This document shows positions 45,677 to 54,825 of a stretch of 64,000 nt of DNA, in pieces. A model generated the notes under the pieces. That model was not told the origin of the DNA. It did no database searches and worked only from the letters and a program-made list of their open reading frames with translations. Location: NCBI GenBank assembly GCA_913060695.1, contig CAJXUA010000006.1, positions 62,001-126,000 on the forward strand, in the 5' to 3' direction. This DNA is from an uncultured Gammaproteobacteria bacterium. GTDB taxonomy: Bacteria; Pseudomonadota; Gammaproteobacteria; Pseudomonadales; Pseudohongiellaceae. Each line of letters begins with the position of its first letter. Position 1 is the first letter of the stretch. The translations under genes and the position numbers were made by a program.

Positions 45677-46906
45677 TCAGAACAATACTCGGCACCGAAT
45701 TGTGCCTTTGACCTGATTGAGCTTCTCTAGGGCCACCTTGCTGTATTCCACATCGATATCCGTCACCACATAGCCAATTTCGTCATTGGTCTGTAGATAC
45801 TGTGAGCGGATGTTGATGCCGTTCTCTGAGAAAATGCTGTTGATCTCCGAGAGCACGCCAGGAATATTATTGTGGATGTGCAATAGTCGATGCTTGCCAG
45901 GGTGTGCTGGCAGTGCAACCTCGGGAAAGTTGACCGAAGTAAACGAAGAGCCATTGTCGCTGTATGTTGTGAGTTTCTCCGCTACCTCAAAACCGATGTT
46001 CTCTTGCGCTTCCATAGTACTGCCCCCAACGTGCGGGGTAAGTATGCAATTGTCGAAGTCCCGTAGCGGGCTGAAGAACTCATCGTCATTGGAGCGCGGT
46101 TCAACAGGGAATACATCGATGGCAGCGCCGGCTAAATGGCCACTGGCGAGTGCGGCGGCGAGCGCGTCGATATCGACTACTGAACCGCGTGAAGCATTGA
46201 TTAGGATGCCGCCCTTCTTCATCCAGCTAAGCTGTTCTGCGCCAATCATCTCTGCCGTCTGCTTGGTCTCGGGGACGTGCAGGCTGATCACATCGCAGCT
46301 CTCCATTAGGGCTTTCAGAGTGGGCAGTTGCACGGCATTGCCCAGGGGCAATTTGCTGACGATGTCGTATAGATAGACCTTCATGCCCATCGATTCGGCG
46401 AGCACGCTAAGCTGCGAGCCGATATTGCCGTAACCAATCAAACCTAGCTTCTTACCTCGTGCCTCAAAGGACCCGGTGGCCACCTTCTGCCAGACGCCTC
46501 GGTGTGCTTTAGCATTCTTCTCTGGCACGCCGCGCAACAGCAGGATGGTTTGCGCGATCACTAGCTCGGCAACGCTGCGCGTATTGGAGAACGGCGCATT
46601 GAAAACGGGAATACCACGCACTAGCGCGGCCTCTAAATCAACCTGATTGGTGCCAATGCAGAAGCAACCAACTGCTTGCAGTTTATCTGCTGCTGCGAAC
46701 ACGTCTTTGGTGAGCTGTGTACGGGAGCGTATACCAACGAAATGGGCGTCACGAATCTTCTCGATCAACTGGTCTTCGGGCAGCGAGGTCTTCAGATACT
46801 CAATATTGGTGTAGCCCGCCTTGTGCAGCGTGTCGACTGCGCTTTGGTGCAGCCCTTCGAGGAGTAAGAATTTAATCTTGCTCTTTTCCAGAGATGTGGG
46901 GTTCAT
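45677..46906 (-). CDS. serA: D-3-phosphoglycerate dehydrogenase
   Basis: 409 residues from ATG 46904-46906, the E. coli SerA length; upstream in-frame codons look non-coding. First step of serine synthesis. FLLLEGLHQSAVDTL, GIRSRTQLTKDV, Rossmann GYGNIGSQLSVLAES, HVPETKQTAEMI, ILINASRGSVVD and TPHVGGSTMEAQENI (catalytic His) are seen. A C-terminal ACT domain (HNIPGVLSEINSIFSENGINI) gives serine feedback. Divergent from the FAD dehydrogenase next door. Confidence 0.95.
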   Translation of the reverse strand: MNPTSLEKSKIKFLLLEGLHQSAVDTLHKAGYTNIEYLKTSLPEDQLIEKIRDAHFVGIRSRTQLTKDVFAAADKLQAVGCFCIGTNQVDLEAALVRGIPVFNAPFSNTRSVAELVIAQTILLLRGVPEKNAKAHRGVWQKVATGSFEARGKKLGLIGYGNIGSQLSVLAESMGMKVYLYDIVSKLPLGNAVQLPTLKALMESCDVISLHVPETKQTAEMIGAEQLSWMKKGGILINASRGSVVDIDALAAALASGHLAGAAIDVFPVEPRSNDDEFFSPLRDFDNCILTPHVGGSTMEAQENIGFEVAEKLTTYSDNGSSFTSVNFPEVALPAHPGKHRLLHIHNNIPGVLSEINSIFSENGINIRSQYLQTNDEIGYVVTDIDVEYSKVALEKLNQVKGTIRCRVLF

Positions 46907-47075
46907 TTTGTGCGATTTCTCTTTGCTAGTGGGGCGGGATGGCGAAGGCCTTATGTTAACATAAGGCATACATTCTGGCGGATGAAAACTCTTTGCATTA
47001 ATGGTGAATAAAATTCACCCTACGCCGGCTGGTTTCCCATTAGAATTCTTTCAAATCACATGGTTGCCTATCTCG

Positions 47076-48473
47076 ATGAATCCATCGCAAGCAGAAATTG
47101 TCGCCGCACTAGGCCAAATAGTGGGCGCGGACAAAGTCAAAACTGACAACGAATCGCTATCCATCTATGGAAAAGACTGGACTCGCGTTTACGAGCCTAA
47201 GCCTTCGGTAATTGTATTCCCTACTAGCATAGAGCATGTGCAAGCGATCGTGCTTTATGCCAATGAACACAAGCTGGCTTTAGTGCCCTCTGGTGGTCGC
47301 ACGGGTCTTAGCGGCGGCGCGATGGCTACCGCCGGTGAAATCGTGGTTGCCTTCGATAAGATGAATAAGATTCTAGATTTCGACCCTGTAGATCGCCAGG
47401 TGGTTTGTCAGCCAGGTTTGGTGACCGAAGCCCTTCAGAATTTCGCCGAAGAGCAGCAGCTGTTCTACCCAGTGGATTTTGCCTCCTCAGGCTCGAGCCA
47501 GATCGGCGGCAATGTTGCTACCAATGCTGGTGGGATCAAAGTAATCAAGTACGGACTAACCCGTGACTGGGTTGTCGGCATGAAAGTGGTGACAGGCAGT
47601 GGGCAGTTGCTAGAGCTCAATAAGGGGCTTATTAAGAACGCCACAGGTTATGACTTGCGCCATCTATTCATTGGCTCGGAAGGAACGTTAGGTTTCATGG
47701 TCGAGCTGAACATCAAACTTGCTACGCCGCCTCAGGATCCGATGGTGTTGGTGCTTGCCGTAGATGCGATGGAATCGGCCATGCATGTATTGCGCAGTTT
47801 TCAAGCGAAGCTGCCACTTACTGCGTTTGAGTTCTTCTCGGAGAAGGCCTTGGCCCATGTGATTGCTGAGAAAGGATTGCAAAGGCCGTGCGAGACAGTA
47901 GGCGAGTTTTATGCCCTTATTGAGTTCGAAAATATTAGCGAGCAAACGCTTGAGGACGCCATGGCGGCCTTCGAGTCTTGCATGGAGCAGGGTTGGGCGC
48001 TAGATGGCACCCTAAGCCAAACCTCGGCTCAAGCGCGCGACCTGTGGCGTCTGCGAGAAGACATATCGGAGACCATCGCGCAGTTCACCCCTTATAAGAA
48101 CGACATCTCGGTTAAGGTCTCCCAAGTACCAGCCTTTCTGCGCGAGGTTGACGAGATTGTGACGAAGCAATACCCAGACTTCGAGATCATCTGGTTCGGT
48201 CATATCGGCGACGGCAATGTGCATCTGAACATCCTGAAGCCAGAGGGTTTAGATAAGGCCTTGTTCTTCAAGCAATGCTCGGAAGTCAGCGTCGATATTT
48301 TCGAATGCGTGCAACGTTTTGGCGGCAGCGTTTCCGCGGAACATGGCGTTGGTTTGTTGAAGAAACCCTTTCTTCATTACAGTCGTAATCCGGAAGAGCT
48401 TGTGTATTTAAAGGCCATAAAGCAGATATTCGACCCTAATGGGCTAATGAATCCAGGAAAGATTTTTGATTGA
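47076..48473 (+). CDS. FAD-linked D-2-hydroxyacid dehydrogenase (D-2-hydroxyglutarate dehydrogenase-like)
   Basis: 465 residues from ATG 47076. FAD-binding PCMH domain with VPSGGRTGLSGGAMA and YPVDFASSGSSQIGGNVATNAGG, followed by GSEGTLGFMVELNIKLATPP; the C-terminal FAD-oxidase domain has IWFGHIGDGNVHLNIL and AEHGVGLLKK, the GlcD/D2HGDH metal-site motifs. SerA is known to reduce 2-oxoglutarate to D-2-hydroxyglutarate, which a D2HGDH re-oxidises. The divergent serA makes this the favoured role over glycolate or D-lactate oxidation. Confidence 0.88.
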   Translation: MNPSQAEIVAALGQIVGADKVKTDNESLSIYGKDWTRVYEPKPSVIVFPTSIEHVQAIVLYANEHKLALVPSGGRTGLSGGAMATAGEIVVAFDKMNKILDFDPVDRQVVCQPGLVTEALQNFAEEQQLFYPVDFASSGSSQIGGNVATNAGGIKVIKYGLTRDWVVGMKVVTGSGQLLELNKGLIKNATGYDLRHLFIGSEGTLGFMVELNIKLATPPQDPMVLVLAVDAMESAMHVLRSFQAKLPLTAFEFFSEKALAHVIAEKGLQRPCETVGEFYALIEFENISEQTLEDAMAAFESCMEQGWALDGTLSQTSAQARDLWRLREDISETIAQFTPYKNDISVKVSQVPAFLREVDEIVTKQYPDFEIIWFGHIGDGNVHLNILKPEGLDKALFFKQCSEVSVDIFECVQRFGGSVSAEHGVGLLKKPFLHYSRNPEELVYLKAIKQIFDPNGLMNPGKIFD

Positions 48474-48657
48474 GAGGCCAAGCGGGGCTTGGATTAGCAG
48501 CAAAATTGTGAAAAAAAAGCAAGGTTTCTGTGATTATGTATGAAAACTATATTCCATCCGTTCTTATATAGGGTTACACTTCGGCGGAATCCCTATGGAT
48601 TCAAGGGTTGGCAGGAATGTTAGCCATGTATTTAATTTTAAAGAACAAGAGAGAAAT

Positions 48658-48867
48658 ATGTCAGAGCAAGTAGAAGGTACTGTTAAGTGGTTCAATGACG
48701 AGAAAGGTTTTGGTTTCATTGAGCAGGAAGGTGGGAAGGACGTATTCGTTCACTTTAGCGCAATTAACGGTTCTGGAAGAAAAACTCTTCACGAAGGCCA
48801 GAAGGTCACTATGGATGTGACTCAAGGTCAAAAAGGCCCGCAAGCAGAGAACGTGACTCCTCTGTAA
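48658..48867 (+). CDS. Cold-shock-domain protein (CspA family)
   Basis: 69 residues from ATG 48658, the usual length. Single-stranded nucleic-acid-binding OB fold with RNP1 KGFGFIE and RNP2 VFVHFSAI. It is preceded by a 184-bp gap that could hold a long structured leader of the cspA type; the frame stays open upstream to 48595 but does not look like CspA. A strong terminator follows. Cold control is not shown by the sequence. Confidence 0.94.
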   Translation: MSEQVEGTVKWFNDEKGFGFIEQEGGKDVFVHFSAINGSGRKTLHEGQKVTMDVTQGQKGPQAENVTPL

Positions 48868-48870
48868 CGA

Positions 48871-48903
48871 AAAACGCAGAGCGCTCACGTGCTCTGCGTT
48901 TTT
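48871..48903. terminator. Terminator of the cold-shock gene
   Basis: AAAACGCAGAGC and GCTCTGCGTTTT form a 12-bp stem with an 8-base loop, followed by more T residues. The A-run on the 5' side allows use on the other strand as well. Confidence 0.92.
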
Positions 48904-48978
48904 AATTTTACAGATTAGGTTTAGATTTTTTCTAAACCTGTGGATTGTTTTACGTAAAGCTTCGCTAGAGCGTTGTTA

Positions 48979-49650
48979 TCAGATCTTGTAGTTTCTGATG
49001 CCTTCACTTGTCCCCAAGATCAACAGATCTGCTGGCCGCACCGCAAATAGTCCATTAGTTACGACACCTGTTATCTGATTGAGCTGTGTTTCCAGCCCAA
49101 CGGGATCCCTTATTTCCATATTATGGATATCGAGGATGTGATTCCCATTGTCGGTAACAAAGCCTTCGCGATAAACAGGATCGCCGCCTAGCGTGACAAT
49201 CGCTCGTGCCACATGGCTACGTGCCATTGGAATCACTTCCACTGGCAGTGGGAATTTTCCAAGTGTGGGCACGTATTTGCTCTCGTCTGCAATACATACA
49301 AATTCTCTGGCGACTGCCGCGATGATCTTCTCGCGCGTGAGTGCTCCCCCGCCACCTTTGATGAGGTGTAGGGATTCATTCGCTTCATCCGCGCCGTCCA
49401 CATAGATAGACACCTCATCGACGCTGTTCAGGTCGCGTACTTCTAATCCGAGTAGGCGCAGGCGTCGCTGAGTTTCTTCTGAGCTCGCAACGGTGCAAAG
49501 AATCTGGTCCTTAAAAGGGGCCAGGCATTCTATGAAAAGATTGGCGGTGGAGCCCGTGCCTACCCCTAGAACCATCTTGTCGTGTAAACGTTCGCGCACA
49601 AACTGGGCTGCTGCCTCGGCAACGGCCTTTTTCAATTGGTTCTGATCCAT
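48979..49650 (-). CDS. rpiA: Ribose-5-phosphate isomerase A
   Basis: 223 residues. Interconverts ribose-5-phosphate and ribulose-5-phosphate. [42 protein letters not shown] and [17 protein letters not shown] are the RpiA signatures, with the catalytic Asp and Lys. Divergent from ilvA, as in many gammaproteobacteria. Confidence 0.97.
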   Translation of the reverse strand: MDQNQLKKAVAEAAAQFVRERLHDKMVLGVGTGSTANLFIECLAPFKDQILCTVASSEETQRRLRLLGLEVRDLNSVDEVSIYVDGADEANESLHLIKGGGGALTREKIIAAVAREFVCIADESKYVPTLGKFPLPVEVIPMARSHVARAIVTLGGDPVYREGFVTDNGNHILDIHNMEIRDPVGLETQLNQITGVVTNGLFAVRPADLLILGTSEGIRNYKI

Positions 49651-49709
49651 GCTAATTTTCCCTGCGTGATAAACAACTTATCGCGGATTATAACCACGAA
49701 AGGTCTCCA

Positions 49710-51227
49710 ATGGATAAATACGTAAAAGACATATTGTCAGCCAAGGTTTACGACGTTGCCGTGGAGACCCCAATCGAGCAGGCAGCAGTGCTGTCCCAAA
49801 GGCTCCAGAACACTGTTTGGCTTAAGCGTGAAGACATGCAGCCTGTGCACAGCTTTAAGCTGCGCGGCGCCTACAATAAGATGGCAGGGCTCACCGCCGA
49901 GGCAGCTAAGAAAGGCGTGATTGCCGCATCCGCAGGCAACCATGCACAGGGTGTTGCGATGGCCGGCAACCGCCTTAATATCCACACCACCATCGTGATG
50001 CCAGTGACGACGCCAATCATCAAGATCAATGCCGTTAAGGCCCTTGGTGGCAAGGTGATTCTGCATGGCGATACCTATGATGAAGCTTCCGCGCACGCTA
50101 AGACGCTAATCGATCAGAAAGGCTATACCTTCGTGCATGCCTTCGACGACCCCGCAGTCATTGCGGGTCAAGGGACTGTAGGTCTTGAGATCGTTCGCCA
50201 GCATAGTGGCAATCTCGATGCCATATTCGTGCCTGTAGGGGGTGGTGGCCTGATGGCGGGCATCGCGGCCTATATTAAATATATACGTCCCGAGATAAAG
50301 CTAATCGCCGTCGAGGCTGAGGATTCGGCCTGTCTACAGGCGGCCCTAGCGGCAAAGCGTCGTGTAGTGTTGCCTCAGGTTGGTTTGTTCGCCGACGGGG
50401 TGGCGGTAGCGCAGATTGGCAAAGAGCCATTTCGCGTGCTGCGCAATCTTGTCGACGAGGTGGTAACCGTAACCACTGACGAGATATGTGCGGCGGTTAA
50501 AGATGTCTTCGACGACACTCGAGCAATGGCAGAGCCTGCGGGAGCGCTCGCAATCGCGGGGCTCAAGAAGTACGTAAGGGAGCACTCATTAACCGGGAAA
50601 GACCTAATGGCAGTGGTTAGCGGGGCAAATGTTAATTTTGACCGTCTACGCCACATCTCAGAGCGCACCGAGCTTGGCGAGAGCCGCGAAGCGATTCTGG
50701 CTGTGACTATAGATGAGCGCCCTGGCAGCTTCCGTCGCTTTTCAAAGGCGATTGGAAAGCGCTATATCACTGAGTTCAATTATCGCTTCGGAGATCCTAA
50801 GCGCGCCAAAATATTTGTAGGCGTGAGGCTCGCGGATTCCGAGTCTGGGCGTGAGAAGTTATTGGAGATGCTCCGCAAGAAGCGTGTCGACGTCGTAGAC
50901 ATGTCGGACAACGAGGCGGCAAAGCTGCATATTCGCTATATGGTCGGCGGCCGCAATCAGGCTATTCACAATGAGCGTGTCTATCGTTTCGAATTTCCGG
51001 AGCGTCCAGGTGCCTTCACGAAATTCCTCGATCTGCTAGGCGGACGATGGAACATCTCGATGTTCCATTACCGTAATCATGGGGCGGCCTATGGGCGGGT
51101 GTTATGTGGCATGCAGGTACCGCCCAGCGAGGTTGCGCAGTTCGAAGAGTTTATGCGGCAGATCGGCTATCGATGTTGGGATGAAACTGAAAATGAAGCT
51201 TATAAGACCTTTCTGGTGCATGAATAG
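49710..51227 (+). CDS. ilvA: Threonine ammonia-lyase, biosynthetic
   Basis: 505 residues, PLP enzyme deaminating threonine to 2-oxobutanoate for isoleucine. The PLP Lys is in HSFKLRGAYNKM; AASAGNHAQGVAMAG and the glycine loop PVGGGGLMAG follow. Two ACT-like regulatory domains in the C-terminus (about 325-505) mark the feedback-inhibited biosynthetic form. ATG 49710. Confidence 0.96.
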   Translation: MDKYVKDILSAKVYDVAVETPIEQAAVLSQRLQNTVWLKREDMQPVHSFKLRGAYNKMAGLTAEAAKKGVIAASAGNHAQGVAMAGNRLNIHTTIVMPVTTPIIKINAVKALGGKVILHGDTYDEASAHAKTLIDQKGYTFVHAFDDPAVIAGQGTVGLEIVRQHSGNLDAIFVPVGGGGLMAGIAAYIKYIRPEIKLIAVEAEDSACLQAALAAKRRVVLPQVGLFADGVAVAQIGKEPFRVLRNLVDEVVTVTTDEICAAVKDVFDDTRAMAEPAGALAIAGLKKYVREHSLTGKDLMAVVSGANVNFDRLRHISERTELGESREAILAVTIDERPGSFRRFSKAIGKRYITEFNYRFGDPKRAKIFVGVRLADSESGREKLLEMLRKKRVDVVDMSDNEAAKLHIRYMVGGRNQAIHNERVYRFEFPERPGAFTKFLDLLGGRWNISMFHYRNHGAAYGRVLCGMQVPPSEVAQFEEFMRQIGYRCWDETENEAYKTFLVHE

Positions 51228-51233
51228 CCGCGC

Positions 51234-51422
51234 CTAGAAGAGCTTATTGTTCTCATCATAATGTGTCGGGATGCGATTAGTGGACGAATGCATACCTATT
51301 ACCACCATCGTAAGGCCGGTTCGGAATCTGGACCACCAAGAGCGATTGGCTTGTTGGGATTCCTCTACGCACTCTTTCAGTGCGCTCTTTTGGTTCTCGT
51401 CTAAGTCTAAACCTTTACACAT
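51234..51422 (-). CDS. Small protein of unknown function
   Basis: 62 residues. Start ATG 51420-51422 is preceded by GGAGG with a 4-base gap, a strong Shine-Dalgarno sequence that makes this frame believable. The acidic N-terminal half (LDLDENQKSALKECVEESQQ) is followed by a hydrophobic stretch (SRFRTGLTMVVIGMHS) that might be a short membrane segment. No family recognised. It is convergent with ilvA, 6 bp apart. Confidence 0.6.
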   Translation of the reverse strand: MCKGLDLDENQKSALKECVEESQQANRSWWSRFRTGLTMVVIGMHSSTNRIPTHYDENNKLF

Positions 51423-51533
51423 GCTGCCTCCTATTGAGGTTCTGTGAGAAAACGGTTTACTGGCTAAATACGCTGCGTGCTAGAATCGGCGGCCGTTTTT
51501 TCAATGAGTCCCCTTTCTAACAGAGATTGTCCC

Positions 51534-51848
51534 ATGAGTAAATTTAACAATGTTACCGTCGTTAAAGCGGCGAATATCTATTTCGATGGCAAGGTCACTA
51601 GCCGCGTTGTCGAGTTTGAATCAGGTGAAGTAAAGACGCTGGGGATCATGTTGCCCGGAGAGTACCGCTTCTCGACCGCCAAGAAGGAGATCATGGAGAT
51701 CCTTTCCGGCCATGTAGAGATTCTTTTGCCCGGCTCAGACACTTGGGAAAACATCGTGGGCGGCCAGAGTTTTGAAGTGCCAGCTAACGCTGCCTTCGAC
51801 ATCAAGGTTCTAGAAGTCACAGACTACTGCTGCTCCTACCTAGACTAA
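51534..51848 (+). CDS. ppnP: Pyrimidine/purine nucleoside phosphorylase (PpnP family)
   Basis: 104 residues from ATG 51534. Cupin-fold phosphorylase (formerly DUF1255/YaiE) that splits nucleosides with phosphate. [56 protein letters not shown] and [14 protein letters not shown] are the family pattern. The frame is open to 51477, but the family starts at MSKFNNV. Confidence 0.92.
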   Translation: MSKFNNVTVVKAANIYFDGKVTSRVVEFESGEVKTLGIMLPGEYRFSTAKKEIMEILSGHVEILLPGSDTWENIVGGQSFEVPANAAFDIKVLEVTDYCCSYLD

Positions 51849-51873
51849 GGGATACCTGACCGGTGGGCATGGG

Positions 51874-52740
51874 TCAGCTTGTTGGGGATTGAATAGACCC
51901 GATACGCTGGCCCATTCGCACCGCGTCTGACGCGGCTAAATCGGCTTGTAATTGCACCATGCCAGGGCCGAATACTGCCACAACGGTCGAGCCAAGCTTG
52001 AAGCGCCCCATCTCCTCGCCCTTACCGATTTGAATGGGAGGTACTTGCCCTTCGTAGCTGACGTGGGTACTGGATTCGCGGCCCGGACAAACCTGTCCAG
52101 CCCAGGCCGTGTCAACACTTGCCACTATCATGGCGCCTACTAGGACCAAGGCCATTGGGCCGTGCTCAGTCTCAAAGAAACACACTACGCGCTCGTTACG
52201 TGCAAACAGACTATCCACGTTCTCACTGGTAAATTGATTGACCGAGAATAGCTTGCCGGGCACATGAATCATGCGCGTTAAGGTGCCTGCAATCGGCATA
52301 TGCACACGGTGGTAGTCCTTTGGTGACAAGTAGACCGTGCAAAAACAGCCATCTTGAAACTCCTCGGCCAATTCTGGGTCGCCACCTAAAAGATTTACCA
52401 AGCTAAAATGCCGCCCTTTGGCCTGTAATAGTGTACCGTCAGCGATATTGCCCAGCTGATTGATAGCACCATCGGCAGGGCTTACAACGGTCAACTCATC
52501 GCCATCTAAGGGACGCATTCCAGGCCGCAGTTCGCGAGTGAAGAAGTCGTTAAAGCTTTTAAATTGCCTGGTGTCCGAACATTTCGCCTCGTCTAGATTT
52601 ACCTCATAGCGCTTGGCAAACCAGCTGATAAAAGGCGTTTTCACGAAGCCCCAGCGGCATGCGGCAAGCGCGCCGACTACTCTTGAGAGTGCGTGCTGAG
52701 GGACAAGGTGTTGAAATATTAGGAATAATTTGCCTTTCAT
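51874..52740 (-). CDS. psd: Phosphatidylserine decarboxylase proenzyme
   Basis: 288 residues. Membrane-associated enzyme making phosphatidylethanolamine, with a pyruvoyl group formed by self-cleavage. The cleavage site LGST lies near the C-terminus (GRFKLGSTVVAVF); FNDFFTRELRPGMRP, PADGAINQLG, YLSPKDYHRVHMP and VGAMIVASV are the type I signatures. Divergent from motA across 244 bp in which I see no further feature. Confidence 0.96.
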   Translation of the reverse strand: MKGKLFLIFQHLVPQHALSRVVGALAACRWGFVKTPFISWFAKRYEVNLDEAKCSDTRQFKSFNDFFTRELRPGMRPLDGDELTVVSPADGAINQLGNIADGTLLQAKGRHFSLVNLLGGDPELAEEFQDGCFCTVYLSPKDYHRVHMPIAGTLTRMIHVPGKLFSVNQFTSENVDSLFARNERVVCFFETEHGPMALVLVGAMIVASVDTAWAGQVCPGRESSTHVSYEGQVPPIQIGKGEEMGRFKLGSTVVAVFGPGMVQLQADLAASDAVRMGQRIGSIQSPTS

Positions 52741-52984
52741 ATGATCCGAATCAATGTCACGTAACGTAATGGAGGCACAGCTTAATCAAGCCTAAGAAGT
52801 GAAACAAGTTATAAGGCAAAATGGTTATAATTGCGCGCACGGACTAATGATTTTCGCCTTTTGTCCGATCTATATAGAAGTAGAACCATTCTAGAAACGG
52901 GGTAATGTCGCTCGCGTTTCCATCTTGCTGCGCCGATAGGCGCGAAAACTGGCCTCTAACAGCCGGTTTAAAGGAATCTATTCG

Positions 52985-53836
52985 ATGCTTTTTATCATAG
53001 GTGTCATCGTAGTAATTGGCAGTGTGGCTGGCGGGTACGTGCTCCATGGCGGTATTCTCATGCTGCTGTGGCAGCCAACAGAGGTCATTATCATCGTGGG
53101 CGCTGCCTTTGGTGCGTTCTTGATTGCCAATAGTATGCACTTGGTTAAGGACACGGGTAAGCAACTGCCAAGCGCCATCTTCGGGTCCAATAAGAATTCA
53201 GCCCTCTATCTTGATCTATTAGGCCTGCTCTACGATATTTTCAACAAGGCGCGCCGCGAAGGAATGATGGCCGTAGAGGCGGATATCGAATCGCCGACGG
53301 ACAGTGGGATTTTTACGCGTTATCCAAAGCTGCTAAAAGACAAGCGCATGGTCGAGTTCATCGCCGATAACTTGCGCATTCTAACGACCAGCAATCTTGC
53401 GCCTCATGAGATTGAGGCAATGATGGACACGGAGATCGAGACACAACTGCACGAACTCTCTGAGCCCTCCCATGCAATTCATCGAATTGCTGACGGTTTG
53501 CCTGGCTTCGGGATTGTGGCGGCCGTATTGGGTATCGTAATCACCATGCAGAAGCTCGGTGGTCCCCCCGAGGCATTGGGGCAGAGTGTAGCGGCGGCGT
53601 TGGTGGGAACCTTCCTAGGTATTTTCTTAGCGTATGGCTTTGTGGGCCCGATGAGCACACGCATGCAATCTGTCGCCGAAGAAGACATCAAGATGTTCGA
53701 ATGCGTTAAAGCCGCAATCGTAGCGACTTCCAACGGTCTTCCGCCGCAAATGGCGGTTGAGTTTGCCCGTAAGACCCTATTCTCTGCAGATCGGCCTACC
53801 TTTTCCGAACTTGAGACTCATGTTAGAAGTCGATAG
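52985..53836 (+). CDS. motA: Flagellar motor stator protein MotA
   Basis: 283 residues. Proton-channel subunit with four helices. First helices at 1-18 and about 30-52 (TEVIIIVGAAFGAFLIANS); the large cytoplasmic loop holds the charged FlG-contact region (about 88-150); helices 3 and 4 carry the conserved Pro residues (LPGFGIVAAVLGIVITMQKLGGPP; GTFLGIFLAYGFVGP). The length and start are typical of H+-type MotA. motB follows 43 bp later. Confidence 0.95.
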   Translation: MLFIIGVIVVIGSVAGGYVLHGGILMLLWQPTEVIIIVGAAFGAFLIANSMHLVKDTGKQLPSAIFGSNKNSALYLDLLGLLYDIFNKARREGMMAVEADIESPTDSGIFTRYPKLLKDKRMVEFIADNLRILTTSNLAPHEIEAMMDTEIETQLHELSEPSHAIHRIADGLPGFGIVAAVLGIVITMQKLGGPPEALGQSVAAALVGTFLGIFLAYGFVGPMSTRMQSVAEEDIKMFECVKAAIVATSNGLPPQMAVEFARKTLFSADRPTFSELETHVRSR

Positions 53837-53879
53837 TGTCAATTTACATTTTTTAAACGCCTAACGCTTTGAGCGCATT

Positions 53880-54821
53880 GTGGAAAAAACCGAACAGAAT
53901 ATTGTCATCAAGCGAGTTAAGAAGGTTGCAGGCGGCGCCCATGGCGGTGCGTGGAAAATCGCTTTCGCCGACTTCGCTCTGGCCCTCATGGCCTTCTTCT
54001 TGGTGCTATGGCTGATTGAGTCCACTACCAATCTCGAAAAAATGGCTATCGCCGGCTATTTCTCTGACCCCACCAATCTCGGCGCTGTCGGCGACGGCGG
54101 TACTCCCTATGTGTTGGATTTGCAGGGGCGTCCCCTCAATGTGAACAATCAGGGCTTGAACCTTTCCTTGGTGCGTCAGGATGAAGACCCATTGGTAGAT
54201 TCCGATGATGAGATTAATAACCCGGAGTTTGTGGAGCTAGCTCGTTTGCGCCAAATGGAGGCACTGAGCAATCTGCGTGGCGACGTTGAAGCTGAAATTA
54301 ATCTCAATCAGCAGTTCGATTGGTTTCGCGATAGCGTGTCTTTCGAGATAACCGAAGAAGGGCTCATGGTGCAGATTATCGATCGCGAAGGACGGCCATT
54401 GTTCGACAACGGACAGTCTAGGCTGCGCCCATACGCGATGGAAATCCTGTGGGCGATGGGTCGTATCTTCGGCAATGTACCGAATAAGGTCAGCGTGTTC
54501 GGGCACACCGACGGCGCGCGGTTCAGTAGCGAGGATGACTATAGTAATTGGGAATTATCTTCTGACCGCGCGAACGCGGCTCGTCGTGCACTTGTCGATG
54601 GCGGTTTACATCCAGATCAGGTTGCGCAGATTATCGGAATGGCTGATTCGGTGCCGCTAAACACGGACGACCCACTGGGGCCCATGAACAGGCGCATCGT
54701 TATCATGGTGTTGAATTCTGTGGCTCAATCCCGTGTAGATGCGCTATCCAACTCCGGTCTAGCAGCGCCTACGCCGGGGGAAGAGATTCTACCTCCTACG
54801 CCCACTGTGGAGATATTCTAG
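53880..54821 (+). CDS. motB: Flagellar motor stator protein MotB
   Basis: 313 residues from GTG 53880. One N-terminal helix with the proton-carrying Asp31 (FADFALALMAFFLVLWL), a periplasmic plug and linker, and a C-terminal OmpA-like peptidoglycan-binding domain (SVFGHTDGARF, SDRANAARRALVDGG, NRRIVIMVL). Pairs with motA. Other flagellar genes are not in the window. Confidence 0.95.
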   Translation: MEKTEQNIVIKRVKKVAGGAHGGAWKIAFADFALALMAFFLVLWLIESTTNLEKMAIAGYFSDPTNLGAVGDGGTPYVLDLQGRPLNVNNQGLNLSLVRQDEDPLVDSDDEINNPEFVELARLRQMEALSNLRGDVEAEINLNQQFDWFRDSVSFEITEEGLMVQIIDREGRPLFDNGQSRLRPYAMEILWAMGRIFGNVPNKVSVFGHTDGARFSSEDDYSNWELSSDRANAARRALVDGGLHPDQVAQIIGMADSVPLNTDDPLGPMNRRIVIMVLNSVAQSRVDALSNSGLAAPTPGEEILPPTPTVEIF

Positions 54822-54825
54822 ACTC

